Virus record (IMG/VR): IMGVR_UViG_3300037234_000433
Span: 1 to 35,105 of that record
From: a virus
Length of the DNA: 35,105 nt
Strand: one strand, 5' to 3'
The position numbers and the translations under genes are program-made. This document shows positions 12,412-19,098 of the stretch, in pieces. A model generated the notes under the pieces. It was not told the DNA's origin and searched no databases. It worked only from the letters and a program-made list of their open reading frames with translations. Position 1 is the first letter of the stretch, and the number at the start of each line of letters is the position of its first letter.

Positions 12412-13056
12412 ATGAAATACAGAAAGAAACCAGTAGTAGTTGAGGCAGTTCAGTATACAGGTAAAAATCAGGATGAAATTATTGCTTTTACAAATGGCAA
12501 CGCTGTCATGGCTGAGGTTGGCCTCATACAAAAAGCAATGACCATAAAAACTTCAGGCCAAAGATGTATTGTTTATGAAGGTGACTTTGTAGCTAAAGGA
12601 GCTGAAGGAAAATTAGAAGTATGGCCTCCTAACGCTTTCGGGTGTGCTCACGATAAAGAGCCTGAAGATAAGCCTCACTTCGAGCAGTTGGATGATATAG
12701 ATAATATTATCAAGGAAGGTGAACAGAGCCAAGTTACAAAGAAAGTAATTGATCCAATGGTACTACGATCTGAAGGTTATTTGCAAGAAGCGAACAGAAG
12801 ATTTTTTCACCCTCTTGGTTTGTGTCTATGTGTTTCTATTGATGATGAAGGTGTGTATAGGCAGGTTAACCTTGAAGTGCTTGATGCTCGAAAAGACCCT
12901 GAAGGTTATTATTTTGATTTCAAAAATAGAGATTCTGAATATCTTCAAGATTCAATAACAAAAATGAACAACGTTGCTGATTGTGAAGATTCCAAAAGAC
13001 AAAACCGTCTTAACTTATTCGGTTCAAAAATAGAGAACATACCACTCTTTAAATAA
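12412..13056 (+). CDS. Two-domain phage protein: KYRKKP-type domain plus FFHPLGL-type domain
   Basis: The start at 12412 (AAAAGGAATAGT before ATG) yields MKYRKKPVVVEAVQYTG, the hallmark opening of a common small phage protein whose core (about 1-80) ends in an EGDFVAKGAEGKLEVWPP strand pair. Residues about 118-175 match a different common phage element with YLQEANRRFFHPLGLCLCV followed by a short acidic turn and strands. The two usually occur as separate small genes, so this is a fusion through a charged linker (81-115). Neither domain has an established function. Confidence 0.7.
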   Translation: MKYRKKPVVVEAVQYTGKNQDEIIAFTNGNAVMAEVGLIQKAMTIKTSGQRCIVYEGDFVAKGAEGKLEVWPPNAFGCAHDKEPEDKPHFEQLDDIDNIIKEGEQSQVTKKVIDPMVLRSEGYLQEANRRFFHPLGLCLCVSIDDEGVYRQVNLEVLDARKDPEGYYFDFKNRDSEYLQDSITKMNNVADCEDSKRQNRLNLFGSKIENIPLFK

Positions 13057-13078
13057 CAGTAAACCAAAAAGGAAAAAT

Positions 13079-13525
13079 ATGGTACGTGAATTAAGTAAAT
13101 ATGTAAATGTAAGCAATGATAAATTTGTTGACGCTTGCCCAATGTCAAAAGAACAGTTTGCAAGATACAAGGATTTACCGCAAAAGGTTGGTGAGGTTGA
13201 CAATTCGGCAGGATTCCATTGTGTTCATGGTGACGGTAAAGATGAATGGATTGGCGTTAACTCTTTTGAAGAGCTTTATTCTCCTCTACAAAATTGCCAC
13301 ATTAAGACAACATCTTTAAACTTTGGAACAGCTTTCGAGTTGGCTAAAAAAGGCTTATCAATGCGATTGCCTGCATGGTCTCCTGACGTGCTGATTAGAG
13401 TTCAGTTTCCCGATGATGGCAGTAAAATGACTGCTCCTTACCTATACGTGGCTAGTAGATTCGGTATGGTTCCTTGGAAAGAGACTAACATTGAGTTATT
13501 TTCAGAAGAGTGGGAGATTGTATAA
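13079..13525 (+). CDS. DUF2829 (Tad2-like) anti-Thoeris candidate with an extra N-terminal domain
   Basis: Residues 80-148 fit DUF2829, the family of Thoeris anti-defence protein Tad2: LNFGTAFELAKKGLSMRLPAW (compare MNFGEALEALKxGKKVAR.GW), a central strand, APYLYVASRFGMVPW and the terminal ELFSEEWEIV (compare LLAEDWEVV). Characterised Tad2 proteins bind and sequester the cyclic ADP-ribose isomer made by Thoeris TIR proteins, so that the effector is not triggered. Residues 1-75 carry a separate small domain, ending GDGKDEWIGVNSFEELYSPL, resembling another common phage accessory element. AAAAAGGAAAAAT precedes the ATG. Activity is inferred from family membership only. Confidence 0.72.
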   Translation: MVRELSKYVNVSNDKFVDACPMSKEQFARYKDLPQKVGEVDNSAGFHCVHGDGKDEWIGVNSFEELYSPLQNCHIKTTSLNFGTAFELAKKGLSMRLPAWSPDVLIRVQFPDDGSKMTAPYLYVASRFGMVPWKETNIELFSEEWEIV

Positions 13526-13825
13526 ATGCAGATTAACGACAAAGTAACATATAAAGGTAAAGACTACGTTGTCTACAATGAAGTAGGTGAAGACAAAAAG
13601 ACGTGGCTCTTGGCTCCTACGCCTGATTCAAATGAGACTGATTTTATTGAGGTTGGTAAGGTTGAGTTAGAAAGCTATCTATTTGAAGAGGCGGCACGGC
13701 CTTTAATGAAATACATGTGTGATCATCACCACCCACATGTAAGCGTGATTGTAACACCTGTCTCTGCTGAATTATTAGAAGGCATGAGATCAACAGGTAA
13801 GATAATGGATTACGTTAGAGATTAA
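13526..13825 (+). CDS. Phage accessory protein with C-terminal HHPH segment, 99 aa
   Basis: Starts directly after the previous TAA. Residues 1-50 are a small strand-rich domain (INDKVTYKGKDYVVYNEV), SH3- or KOW-like. Residues 55-99 (EEAARPLMKYMCDHHHPHVS and VIVTPVSAELLEG) match a short segment found in many phage proteins that begins 'ARPLIKWL...HPH..VIVT'. Function unknown. It is the third consecutive gene with two small phage domains fused. Confidence 0.68.
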   Translation: MQINDKVTYKGKDYVVYNEVGEDKKTWLLAPTPDSNETDFIEVGKVELESYLFEEAARPLMKYMCDHHHPHVSVIVTPVSAELLEGMRSTGKIMDYVRD

Positions 13826-13835
13826 TAAAATTGGT

Positions 13836-13954
13836 TGCACTGTGACGGAATATCTATCTATTAGGCAGACGTTGAAAGTCGAAAGGCAAAGCTAGACGCA
13901 GATGATAGTAGCGGAGGACTAGCGTAAATGTGGGTTCAAACCCCACCAGTGCAT
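13836..13954 (+). tRNA. tRNA-like locus with canonical acceptor and T-arm, enlarged interior
   Basis: Acceptor TGCACTG (13836-13842) pairs with CAGTGCA (13947-13953), and the T-arm is perfect (GTGGG-TTCAAAC-CCCAC, 13930-13946). ACG/CGT around GAAT...GGCAGA resembles a class II (Leu/Ser) D-arm with an enlarged loop. GCTAG/CTAGC forms a 5-bp stem with a 23-nt loop. A segment TGAAAGTCGAAAGGCA resembles TGAAAGGTCGAAGGCA in the tRNA at 11582. At 119 nt it is too long for a normal tRNA, and no anticodon can be assigned. It may be an interrupted or decayed tRNA or a tRNA-mimicking RNA. Confidence 0.45.
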
Positions 13955-13960
13955 TTTTAA

Positions 13961-13974
13961 ACAAGCGAGGACAA
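13961..13974 (+). promoter_or_regulatory. Initiation cassette (ACAAGCGAG) for gene 13975
   Basis: ACAAGCGAGGACAA before GTG 13975; GCGAG 5 nt upstream (GAGGA overlaps it). It decides the start after the tRNA-like locus. Confidence 0.5.
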
Positions 13975-14445
13975 GTGAATAAGAAAGAGTTTGAAGAAAC
14001 GGCAATAGTAAAAGGCATGAAGATAAGTTGTGAAAATCAGAATGGTTTCATACGTGCTCTTTGTGAGGAGTTATTGCCTGATGAAGAGATAAAGCATGCT
14101 CATGTAGAATATGAGATAGCGTCAATATGTTACCCTGATAGATGCTTTATGATAGAAAATCATGGTGGTGTTTACTTTGAAAATTGTGAGTTCGTAAAGG
14201 ATGATGCATACTATAAGTTTAATGGTGATCCATGGCCTAGACCGTTATCTAGCAATGTAAAAGTTATAAACCAGAGTATAAAAGCAATGTCATTAGCAGA
14301 TGGTTGTGCGTATGAAGCTCCTGAAGATGATCAGTTGCTTATCAATGCTGATGGTAGTAATCTCCACAAAGAAGGTGATTTTTCAAAAGCAGTTAAGCAG
14401 TTGAAAAAATTAGGTATTAATATGTTTGAAAAGGTGTGGCAATGA
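13975..14445 (+). CDS. Hypothetical protein, 156 aa
   Basis: GTG 13975 follows the GCGAG cassette; the longer frame would translate the tRNA-like T-arm. The protein has several cysteines not arranged in knuckles, a middle strand region (CFMIENHGGVYFENCEFV) and a C-terminal helix with SKAVKQLKKLGINMFEKVW. Function unknown. It overlaps the next ATG (ATGA). Confidence 0.62.
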   Translation: MNKKEFEETAIVKGMKISCENQNGFIRALCEELLPDEEIKHAHVEYEIASICYPDRCFMIENHGGVYFENCEFVKDDAYYKFNGDPWPRPLSSNVKVINQSIKAMSLADGCAYEAPEDDQLLINADGSNLHKEGDFSKAVKQLKKLGINMFEKVWQ

Positions 14446-14933
14446 GTAGTAGATTCCCTGTTCTTGTATTTTGTGAAGGCAGTCAACAGTTTAGTAGTTG
14501 GTGCCATGAGAATCAAGTAAATCGTAACGATAGAGCAAAAGTAGTGTATTTGCATAGTGTAGAGCAGTTGCGTGGATCTATCAACCCACAGGTTGTTTAT
14601 TTCGGTACTCCTCAGAATAGGCGTGATTATCAAGAAGTAAAAAACATGATAATTAGAAATACACGTCCAATAGATTCAAAAGAGTCAAACTACGAATTAA
14701 AAAAGCGTGAGATTTTTGAGAGAATAGAAAATGCTGTTCGTAACTTTTGTATAGAGAATAAAGCCGAGCCTAAAACATTGAAAGTAAGTAGCTTCAATTA
14801 TATGCTTTTAAAAAATGTTTATCTTTCAGATTTCAATAGAGCTGTTGAAAAGAAAGATACTTTCAAAATATACGGCATGGAAATTGTATTGACTTATGGA
14901 TTAACAGATGAACAAATAAAGGCGTATGAATGA
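14442..14933 (+). CDS. Hypothetical protein, 163 aa, Rossmann-like opening
   Basis: ATG 14442 makes an ATGA overlap with the previous stop; GTG 14436 is possible but less likely. The N-terminus RFPVLVFCEGSQQFSSWCHE and the following AKVVYLHSVEQLRG and PQVVYFGTPQNRRDYQEVKN read as a strand-helix series. The second half is helical with no motif. Function unknown. It overlaps the next gene by 4 nt. Confidence 0.62.
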   Translation: MSSRFPVLVFCEGSQQFSSWCHENQVNRNDRAKVVYLHSVEQLRGSINPQVVYFGTPQNRRDYQEVKNMIIRNTRPIDSKESNYELKKREIFERIENAVRNFCIENKAEPKTLKVSSFNYMLLKNVYLSDFNRAVEKKDTFKIYGMEIVLTYGLTDEQIKAYE

Positions 14934-15247
14934 AAGATTATTTAGGTGAAAGTGTTGTTGATAAATCAGAAACAGAGTATAAAGATTATACTCCTTCTGA
15001 CTTTGCAGTTCTTTACATTAATATGTATGGATATATTGACGGAGAGCATCATAAGACGTGGGTACTTGATCAGGTGGCACGTATCTTAAAAGGAACTCCT
15101 GTTATTATTAAATTAGCGAAATGGAGAAACGGCCATACTGAGTACAGGCTCGATACTGGTAAGGTATCGGAAAAATATATCGAATACTGTATTGAATTAA
15201 TTGGAGAGTATTTTGAAGGTAACGATCATATGGGGATTGCACCATGA
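14930..15247 (+). CDS. Phage hypothetical protein with HHKTWVLDQVAR motif, 105 aa
   Basis: Coupled to its neighbours by ATGA overlaps at both ends. The central block YIDGEHHKTWVLDQVARILK, then KLAKWRNGHTEYRLDTG and SEKYIEYCIEL match a small phage family that I remember as conserved but uncharacterised. The conserved HH, W, R and NGH-EYR residues suggest a specific binding site. Function unknown. Confidence 0.66.
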   Translation: MKDYLGESVVDKSETEYKDYTPSDFAVLYINMYGYIDGEHHKTWVLDQVARILKGTPVIIKLAKWRNGHTEYRLDTGKVSEKYIEYCIELIGEYFEGNDHMGIAP

Positions 15248-15750
15248 GAAAAGTTAAAGTAGAAATGAGTCTTAAAGAGGCTATCATAGTTAAATACTAT
15301 CTTGATAATAGAGATATGAACTCAGTTGAAATAGCGGCCTCAGAGTTAGGAACAAAAAAAGATACTGTATTTTGGGCTCTTGAGAGTCTATCTGCAAAGA
15401 TTCAAAAGGAGAAAAAGTATACTCGCTCTAATCCTTTTATGAGGTTCTTGCTTGGCTTTTTAAGGGCAATTTTAATTCCTGTAATTATTATGCTTTCGAT
15501 AAGCAATGTTTACCATAACTACATAGGTGAGTATTCAGGACATTGCAGAGCCGTTGATGATAAGTTTGAAGGCAGATGCAATACAGTCTTTACACAATTA
15601 ACAACTTCATTAAACATTTTTGATTCTATGAGTAATATACTTAGTATGACGTATCGCTTTGAACGTGAGATTGTTATTATCCCTGAGTCATACGATGATA
15701 TAACTGAGTTGTGGAGTGTTGAGTCAATATTATTAAAGTATGAGGACTAA
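15244..15750 (+). CDS. Membrane-tethered helix-turn-helix protein, 168 aa
   Basis: Residues about 8-55 look like a LuxR/sigma-region-4 type helix-turn-helix (LKEAIIVKYYLDN, then MNSVEIAASELGTKKDTVFWALESL). A basic stretch (KIQKEKKYTR) precedes one transmembrane helix at about 66-87 (FLLGFLRAILIPVIIMLSIS). The remaining about 80 residues should then be outside the cytoplasm by the positive-inside rule, and contain two cysteines (HCRAVDDKFEGRC) that could form a disulfide. The layout resembles ToxR/CadC-type membrane regulators. Whether it binds DNA is unknown. It is the last gene before a small hairpin and promoter-like block E. Confidence 0.62.
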   Translation: MRKVKVEMSLKEAIIVKYYLDNRDMNSVEIAASELGTKKDTVFWALESLSAKIQKEKKYTRSNPFMRFLLGFLRAILIPVIIMLSISNVYHNYIGEYSGHCRAVDDKFEGRCNTVFTQLTTSLNIFDSMSNILSMTYRFEREIVIIPESYDDITELWSVESILLKYED

Positions 15751-15756
15751 TTCCTC
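15742..15756 (+). promoter_or_regulatory. Short inverted repeat at the -35 region of block E
   Basis: GAGGA-CTAAT-TCCTC spans the stop codon of the preceding gene and is followed by TTTA. It is either a weak terminator or an operator for block E. Like the palindrome at 8449 it contains ACTAATT. Confidence 0.35.
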
Positions 15757-15767
15757 TTTACAAAAGA

Positions 15768-15787
15768 TATTATAATTTTATATTAAA
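15768..15787 (+). promoter_or_regulatory. Promoter-like AT block E
   Basis: TATTATAATTTTATATTAAA, matching the other blocks over the first 14 bases. No TTGACA 15-17 nt upstream. It is 28 nt before the ATG at 15816. Confidence 0.5.
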
Positions 15788-15815
15788 TACTAACCAATAA
15801 CCAAATCGAGGGAAT

Positions 15816-16124
15816 ATGAAAAACCTTATTATATTACTACTGCTCTCTGTAATGTCGTGCTTTGCACTGGCGATGCAGAACAGCGGTGGAAAGATAGAGG
15901 TTGGTCAATATATAAAGCTTTTGGAACAACAAGATTTCTCATCTGTTCAGGAAACAGTTGAGTATAACGTTGTTGCTCAAGACTCTATTGCCCAACACAA
16001 GACGATTAACTTTATAGCCTATAGGTATAAGCCTCTGACGATTAGCTTAAGCTTAATCTCTTATAGGATATCTATGGCTGACTCGCTATATCTAGCGCCT
16101 TTCGAGGTTGGTTGGCAATCTTAA
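15816..16124 (+). CDS. Exported small protein, moron-like, 102 aa
   Basis: ATG 5 nt after TCGAGG. The N-terminus is a classic signal peptide: KN, a hydrophobic core LIILLLLSVMSCF, and ALA-M as a signal peptidase I site at about 19/20. MSC could alternatively serve as a poor lipobox. The mature part (about 80 residues) is polar with amphipathic strands and one further hydrophobic stretch near LTISLSLISY. It stands alone between promoter-like block E and a strong terminator, just before the late packaging genes, the typical arrangement of a moron. A surface or superinfection-exclusion role is plausible but not shown. Confidence 0.65.
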   Translation: MKNLIILLLLSVMSCFALAMQNSGGKIEVGQYIKLLEQQDFSSVQETVEYNVVAQDSIAQHKTINFIAYRYKPLTISLSLISYRISMADSLYLAPFEVGWQS

Positions 16125-16146
16125 TAAATAAATCAATTTAAACTCG

Positions 16147-16182
16147 AAGGCCACACTTTACATAAGTGTGGCCTTTTTTATT
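16147..16182 (+). terminator. Strong intrinsic terminator
   Basis: AAGGCCACACTT (16147-16158) pairs perfectly with AAGTGTGGCCTT (16164-16175) across the loop TACAT, followed by a T-rich tract. A 12-bp GC-containing stem with a U-run is a textbook rho-independent terminator. It closes the 15816 transcription unit and insulates the structural genes from the accessory island. Confidence 0.92.
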
Positions 16183-16225
16183 GTAATTCGATGTTAATTC
16201 AAACAAAATTATGTAACTTATATTT

Positions 16226-17731
16226 ATGACACCAACCTATGACCTAAAATACATACCGAAACTTGAGTTCTTGTATACCTTATTTGGGTTTGCAGGCACC
16301 GTAGATAGACCTCAAACGGATCTTACCTATGGTTATGATCATTTGATACTTAAAGGCGGTAGAGGTGGCGGTAAGTCGGAATCGGTAGCGCAGGCATTAA
16401 TATTAATATCAAGAGTAGTCAGGACAAGGATTCTGTGTACTCGTGAGATTCAAAACTCAATGGCAGATTCGGTGTTTATGATGCTCACTGAATGGATCGA
16501 TACTATGGGTATGCGGTCTGAGTTCCATATCACAAAAACACAGATAATAAATAAAGCTACAGGAACAGACTTCATTTTTATGGGAATGGAATACGCTGTT
16601 CGTTCTGACTCATTGAAGTCACTGAAAGGCGTTGGCCTTGTATGGTATGAGGAAGCTCAAACAGCTACTACAGCATCTCTTGAAAAGCTTGATCCGACCA
16701 TACGTATTAATGGGCGTAAAATAATCTACACGATGAATCCGAGGACGGACAACGATGCCGTTCTCACTTTCTTTAAAGGTAAAAAGAAGGTTAAATGGGT
16801 TGATATCAATTATCCTGATAATCCTTTTTGTCCTGATGTACTACTCGATCAGGCCGAAGAGATGAAAGTTCTCGATTACGATCGATGGCTACATATTTGG
16901 ATGGGTCAACCAATACCTGAAGATTCAAGCAGAATTATATTACCTTACTCATGGCTTACTCAGATCGTTAACCTACATGAGCGGTTGCCTGATGAGAATA
17001 AAATCGTTGAGATCGATCAGTATAAGCTCTATGGTGGGTTTGACGTTGCGGACGGTACCACTGAAGCGCATGATAAAAACGCTCTTACTACTCGCAGGAG
17101 TTCAGTTATAGAAAGCTGTGAAGAGTGGCAGATAGATCAGGTCTACAAATCAGTTAAGAGAATTAATAAAAGACATAGCGAGCTTGGGTTCAATACTCTT
17201 TATTATGATGCAACAGCCATAGGTGTTGCCGCAAAGAGTGAATTTGCACGTATCGAGGAGCAGGTAGGAAAGCTACCTTATGAGGTTTATGCCTTCCAAG
17301 GAGCTAAGAGTCCATACGGTAAGAATGTAGTCTATAGTGGTGAAGGTGTTAACAAAATCACCAATGGAGCGCAGTTTTTAAATGCTAAATCCCAAGGATG
17401 GTGGAATTTAAGACTGAGATTAGAAAATTCAATGAGATTGATTAGAGGAGAAAAAATAGACCGCAACGACTACTATTTGAGTTTTTCCCCCGAAATAGAT
17501 GATTTAGATAGTATCTTTTTAGAAATGTCACAGGCTACATTTGAAGAAGACAACTCTGGTAAGATAAAAGTTGACAAAGATCCTGCGTTAAAAGAGATTG
17601 AAGTAGATGGGAAAAAGAAATTCCGCAAGAGTCCAAACAAAGCGGATTCAATAAAGTATGCGTTTGCAAGCGATCTGCATAATGGTATTCAAGCTCACAG
17701 ACCAAAAGTAAAAAAGGCCGAGGTTTTTTAA
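16226..17731 (+). CDS. Terminase large subunit
   Basis: A 501-aa ATPase/nuclease that pumps DNA into the prohead and cuts it. Walker A is LKGGRGGGKSES (about 42-53, Lys50). Walker B with the catalytic acid is GVGLVWYEEAQ (about 135-145). TMNPRTDND (about 170) is the usual coupling motif. The RNase H-like nuclease half has FDVADG and LYYDATAIG as acidic motifs and NKADSIKYAFA near the C-terminus as the last one. The pattern is closest to PBSX-type large terminases. No Shine-Dalgarno precedes the ATG (TATATTT directly upstream), so weak or leaderless initiation is possible. The stop overlaps the portal ATG as TAATG. Confidence 0.93.
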   Translation: MTPTYDLKYIPKLEFLYTLFGFAGTVDRPQTDLTYGYDHLILKGGRGGGKSESVAQALILISRVVRTRILCTREIQNSMADSVFMMLTEWIDTMGMRSEFHITKTQIINKATGTDFIFMGMEYAVRSDSLKSLKGVGLVWYEEAQTATTASLEKLDPTIRINGRKIIYTMNPRTDNDAVLTFFKGKKKVKWVDINYPDNPFCPDVLLDQAEEMKVLDYDRWLHIWMGQPIPEDSSRIILPYSWLTQIVNLHERLPDENKIVEIDQYKLYGGFDVADGTTEAHDKNALTTRRSSVIESCEEWQIDQVYKSVKRINKRHSELGFNTLYYDATAIGVAAKSEFARIEEQVGKLPYEVYAFQGAKSPYGKNVVYSGEGVNKITNGAQFLNAKSQGWWNLRLRLENSMRLIRGEKIDRNDYYLSFSPEIDDLDSIFLEMSQATFEEDNSGKIKVDKDPALKEIEVDGKKKFRKSPNKADSIKYAFASDLHNGIQAHRPKVKKAEVF

Positions 17732-19098
17732 TGAGTATATTTGATTTTGTTTTCAAAAAAGACAAGCAGGAAGTTGTAGAAGAAAAAAGCAGTGGTAACG
17801 ACTTTGGCTTAGGTCAATTCTCATCTTATGTTTTCTCACAATTTGGGTATAGCATTGGACATATATATCTGAGTCCTCAATTAGCGTATACATTTTACAA
17901 TAAAATAAGTCCTCTCAAAGGAGCTATACAGAAGGTAGCTCTTGCCATAGGTGACCTACCAATGGTAATGCGTAGTGAGAGTGAGCCCGATATAATCACA
18001 AAAGATGGGAAGATAATAGAGCTCTTAAAGAATCCTTCTCCTCTCACAACTAAAAAACAATTCCTTATGCAGTCGGCAATAAGCGTAATGCTTACGAATG
18101 AACTATTCATAGTAGCTCGTGGCGGCCGCAATGCGCCTCCTGTTGAACTTGTCTTTGTGCACCCGTATAACATTCAAATTACTGAAGACGCAAACTCTAT
18201 TTTTCCTGTTCAAATCTATGTCAACCTCAATGGAGACCGTAGATATTATTATCGCGAACTCTATAAAGGCCGTTACAGATACTTTGATAGATCAGGTTTA
18301 AATGAGATCTACCCGTATATTTCAGAAAGAAGCTCATCGAATGAGTCAGGATTTTTTCGCGGTATAAGTCCTCTTACTTCATTGAAAGATGAAATGATTG
18401 GGTACTCTGCCAGTGTTATATCAAACAAAGAGGCCGTAGAGAACTCAGGAAAGCCTAGCGGTGTTATCTCTCTTGATGATGATACCTTGACAGAAGAGCA
18501 GAGGAAAGATTTAAAACAGAGTATTATAGAGGCAGGATCAGGAATTCAAAACTCTGGTAATGTTTTAATGATACCTGCTAAAGTATCGGCTGTGTTTCCC
18601 CAGTGGTCACCTCGTGATATGGATTATGAAGTGATGCAGAAGAATATGAAACATAATCTTTGGAGACTGTATTCAATACCTCTTCCTATTGTTTCTGAAG
18701 ACGGTCAAACCTATTCAAACTTTGCAGAGGCTCAAACTGCTTTCTATGATGAGGCAGTGAATCAGGTATGGTCTTTACTTGCTGATGCATTTGGGTGGAT
18801 TCTTGAAACTCGCTTTGATATGAAAGATCAGTTTGTGAGCTATAACCAGTTTGAAGTACCTGCTCTGAGAGCCAGACAGATACAGCGAATGGCCGACATG
18901 ATGAAAACAGAGGTAATAGAGCTCAACGAGATTAGATCAAGTGGTGGGTATGAAGATGTTAAAGATGGCGATAATATTTTGATAAGCTCAAACAAATCAA
19001 CTCTTGACTCTGTAATAAACTCTGCAGACTATTCAGCCGCAGTAAGAACGAACCCGAACGTTCCTAAGCCAAATGCAAAAAAACCACCTAAAGAGTAA
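17731..19098 (+). CDS. Portal protein (HK97-like)
   Basis: A 455-aa portal forming the dodecameric ring through which DNA enters. Family marks are LSPQLAYTFYNKISPLKGAI with VALAIGDLPMVM (about 50-80), GISPLTSLKDEMIGYSASV and NKEAVENSGKPSGVISL (about 210-250), and the stem/crown part NMKHNLWRLYSIPLPIVSEDGQTYSNFAEAQTAFYDEAVNQVW (positions about 305-350; the key residues are the IP and YSN-EA-FY groups). Length and order fit HK97-type portals. It overlaps the terminase stop by one base and the following gene by 26 nt. Confidence 0.92.
   Translation: MSIFDFVFKKDKQEVVEEKSSGNDFGLGQFSSYVFSQFGYSIGHIYLSPQLAYTFYNKISPLKGAIQKVALAIGDLPMVMRSESEPDIITKDGKIIELLKNPSPLTTKKQFLMQSAISVMLTNELFIVARGGRNAPPVELVFVHPYNIQITEDANSIFPVQIYVNLNGDRRYYYRELYKGRYRYFDRSGLNEIYPYISERSSSNESGFFRGISPLTSLKDEMIGYSASVISNKEAVENSGKPSGVISLDDDTLTEEQRKDLKQSIIEAGSGIQNSGNVLMIPAKVSAVFPQWSPRDMDYEVMQKNMKHNLWRLYSIPLPIVSEDGQTYSNFAEAQTAFYDEAVNQVWSLLADAFGWILETRFDMKDQFVSYNQFEVPALRARQIQRMADMMKTEVIELNEIRSSGGYEDVKDGDNILISSNKSTLDSVINSADYSAAVRTNPNVPKPNAKKPPKE

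Noticed and set aside
13861-13915. Hammerhead-type self-cleaving ribozyme in the second tRNA-like locus (TCGAAA and CAGATGA)
   Set aside because: The core needs CTGATGA and stems in a fixed order; neither the bases nor the helices fit.
16183-16225. A typical late promoter before the terminase
   Set aside because: The AT-rich stretch has no convincing -35/-10 pair or copy of the AT block; ATTATGTAACTTATATTTAT is only a weak resemblance.
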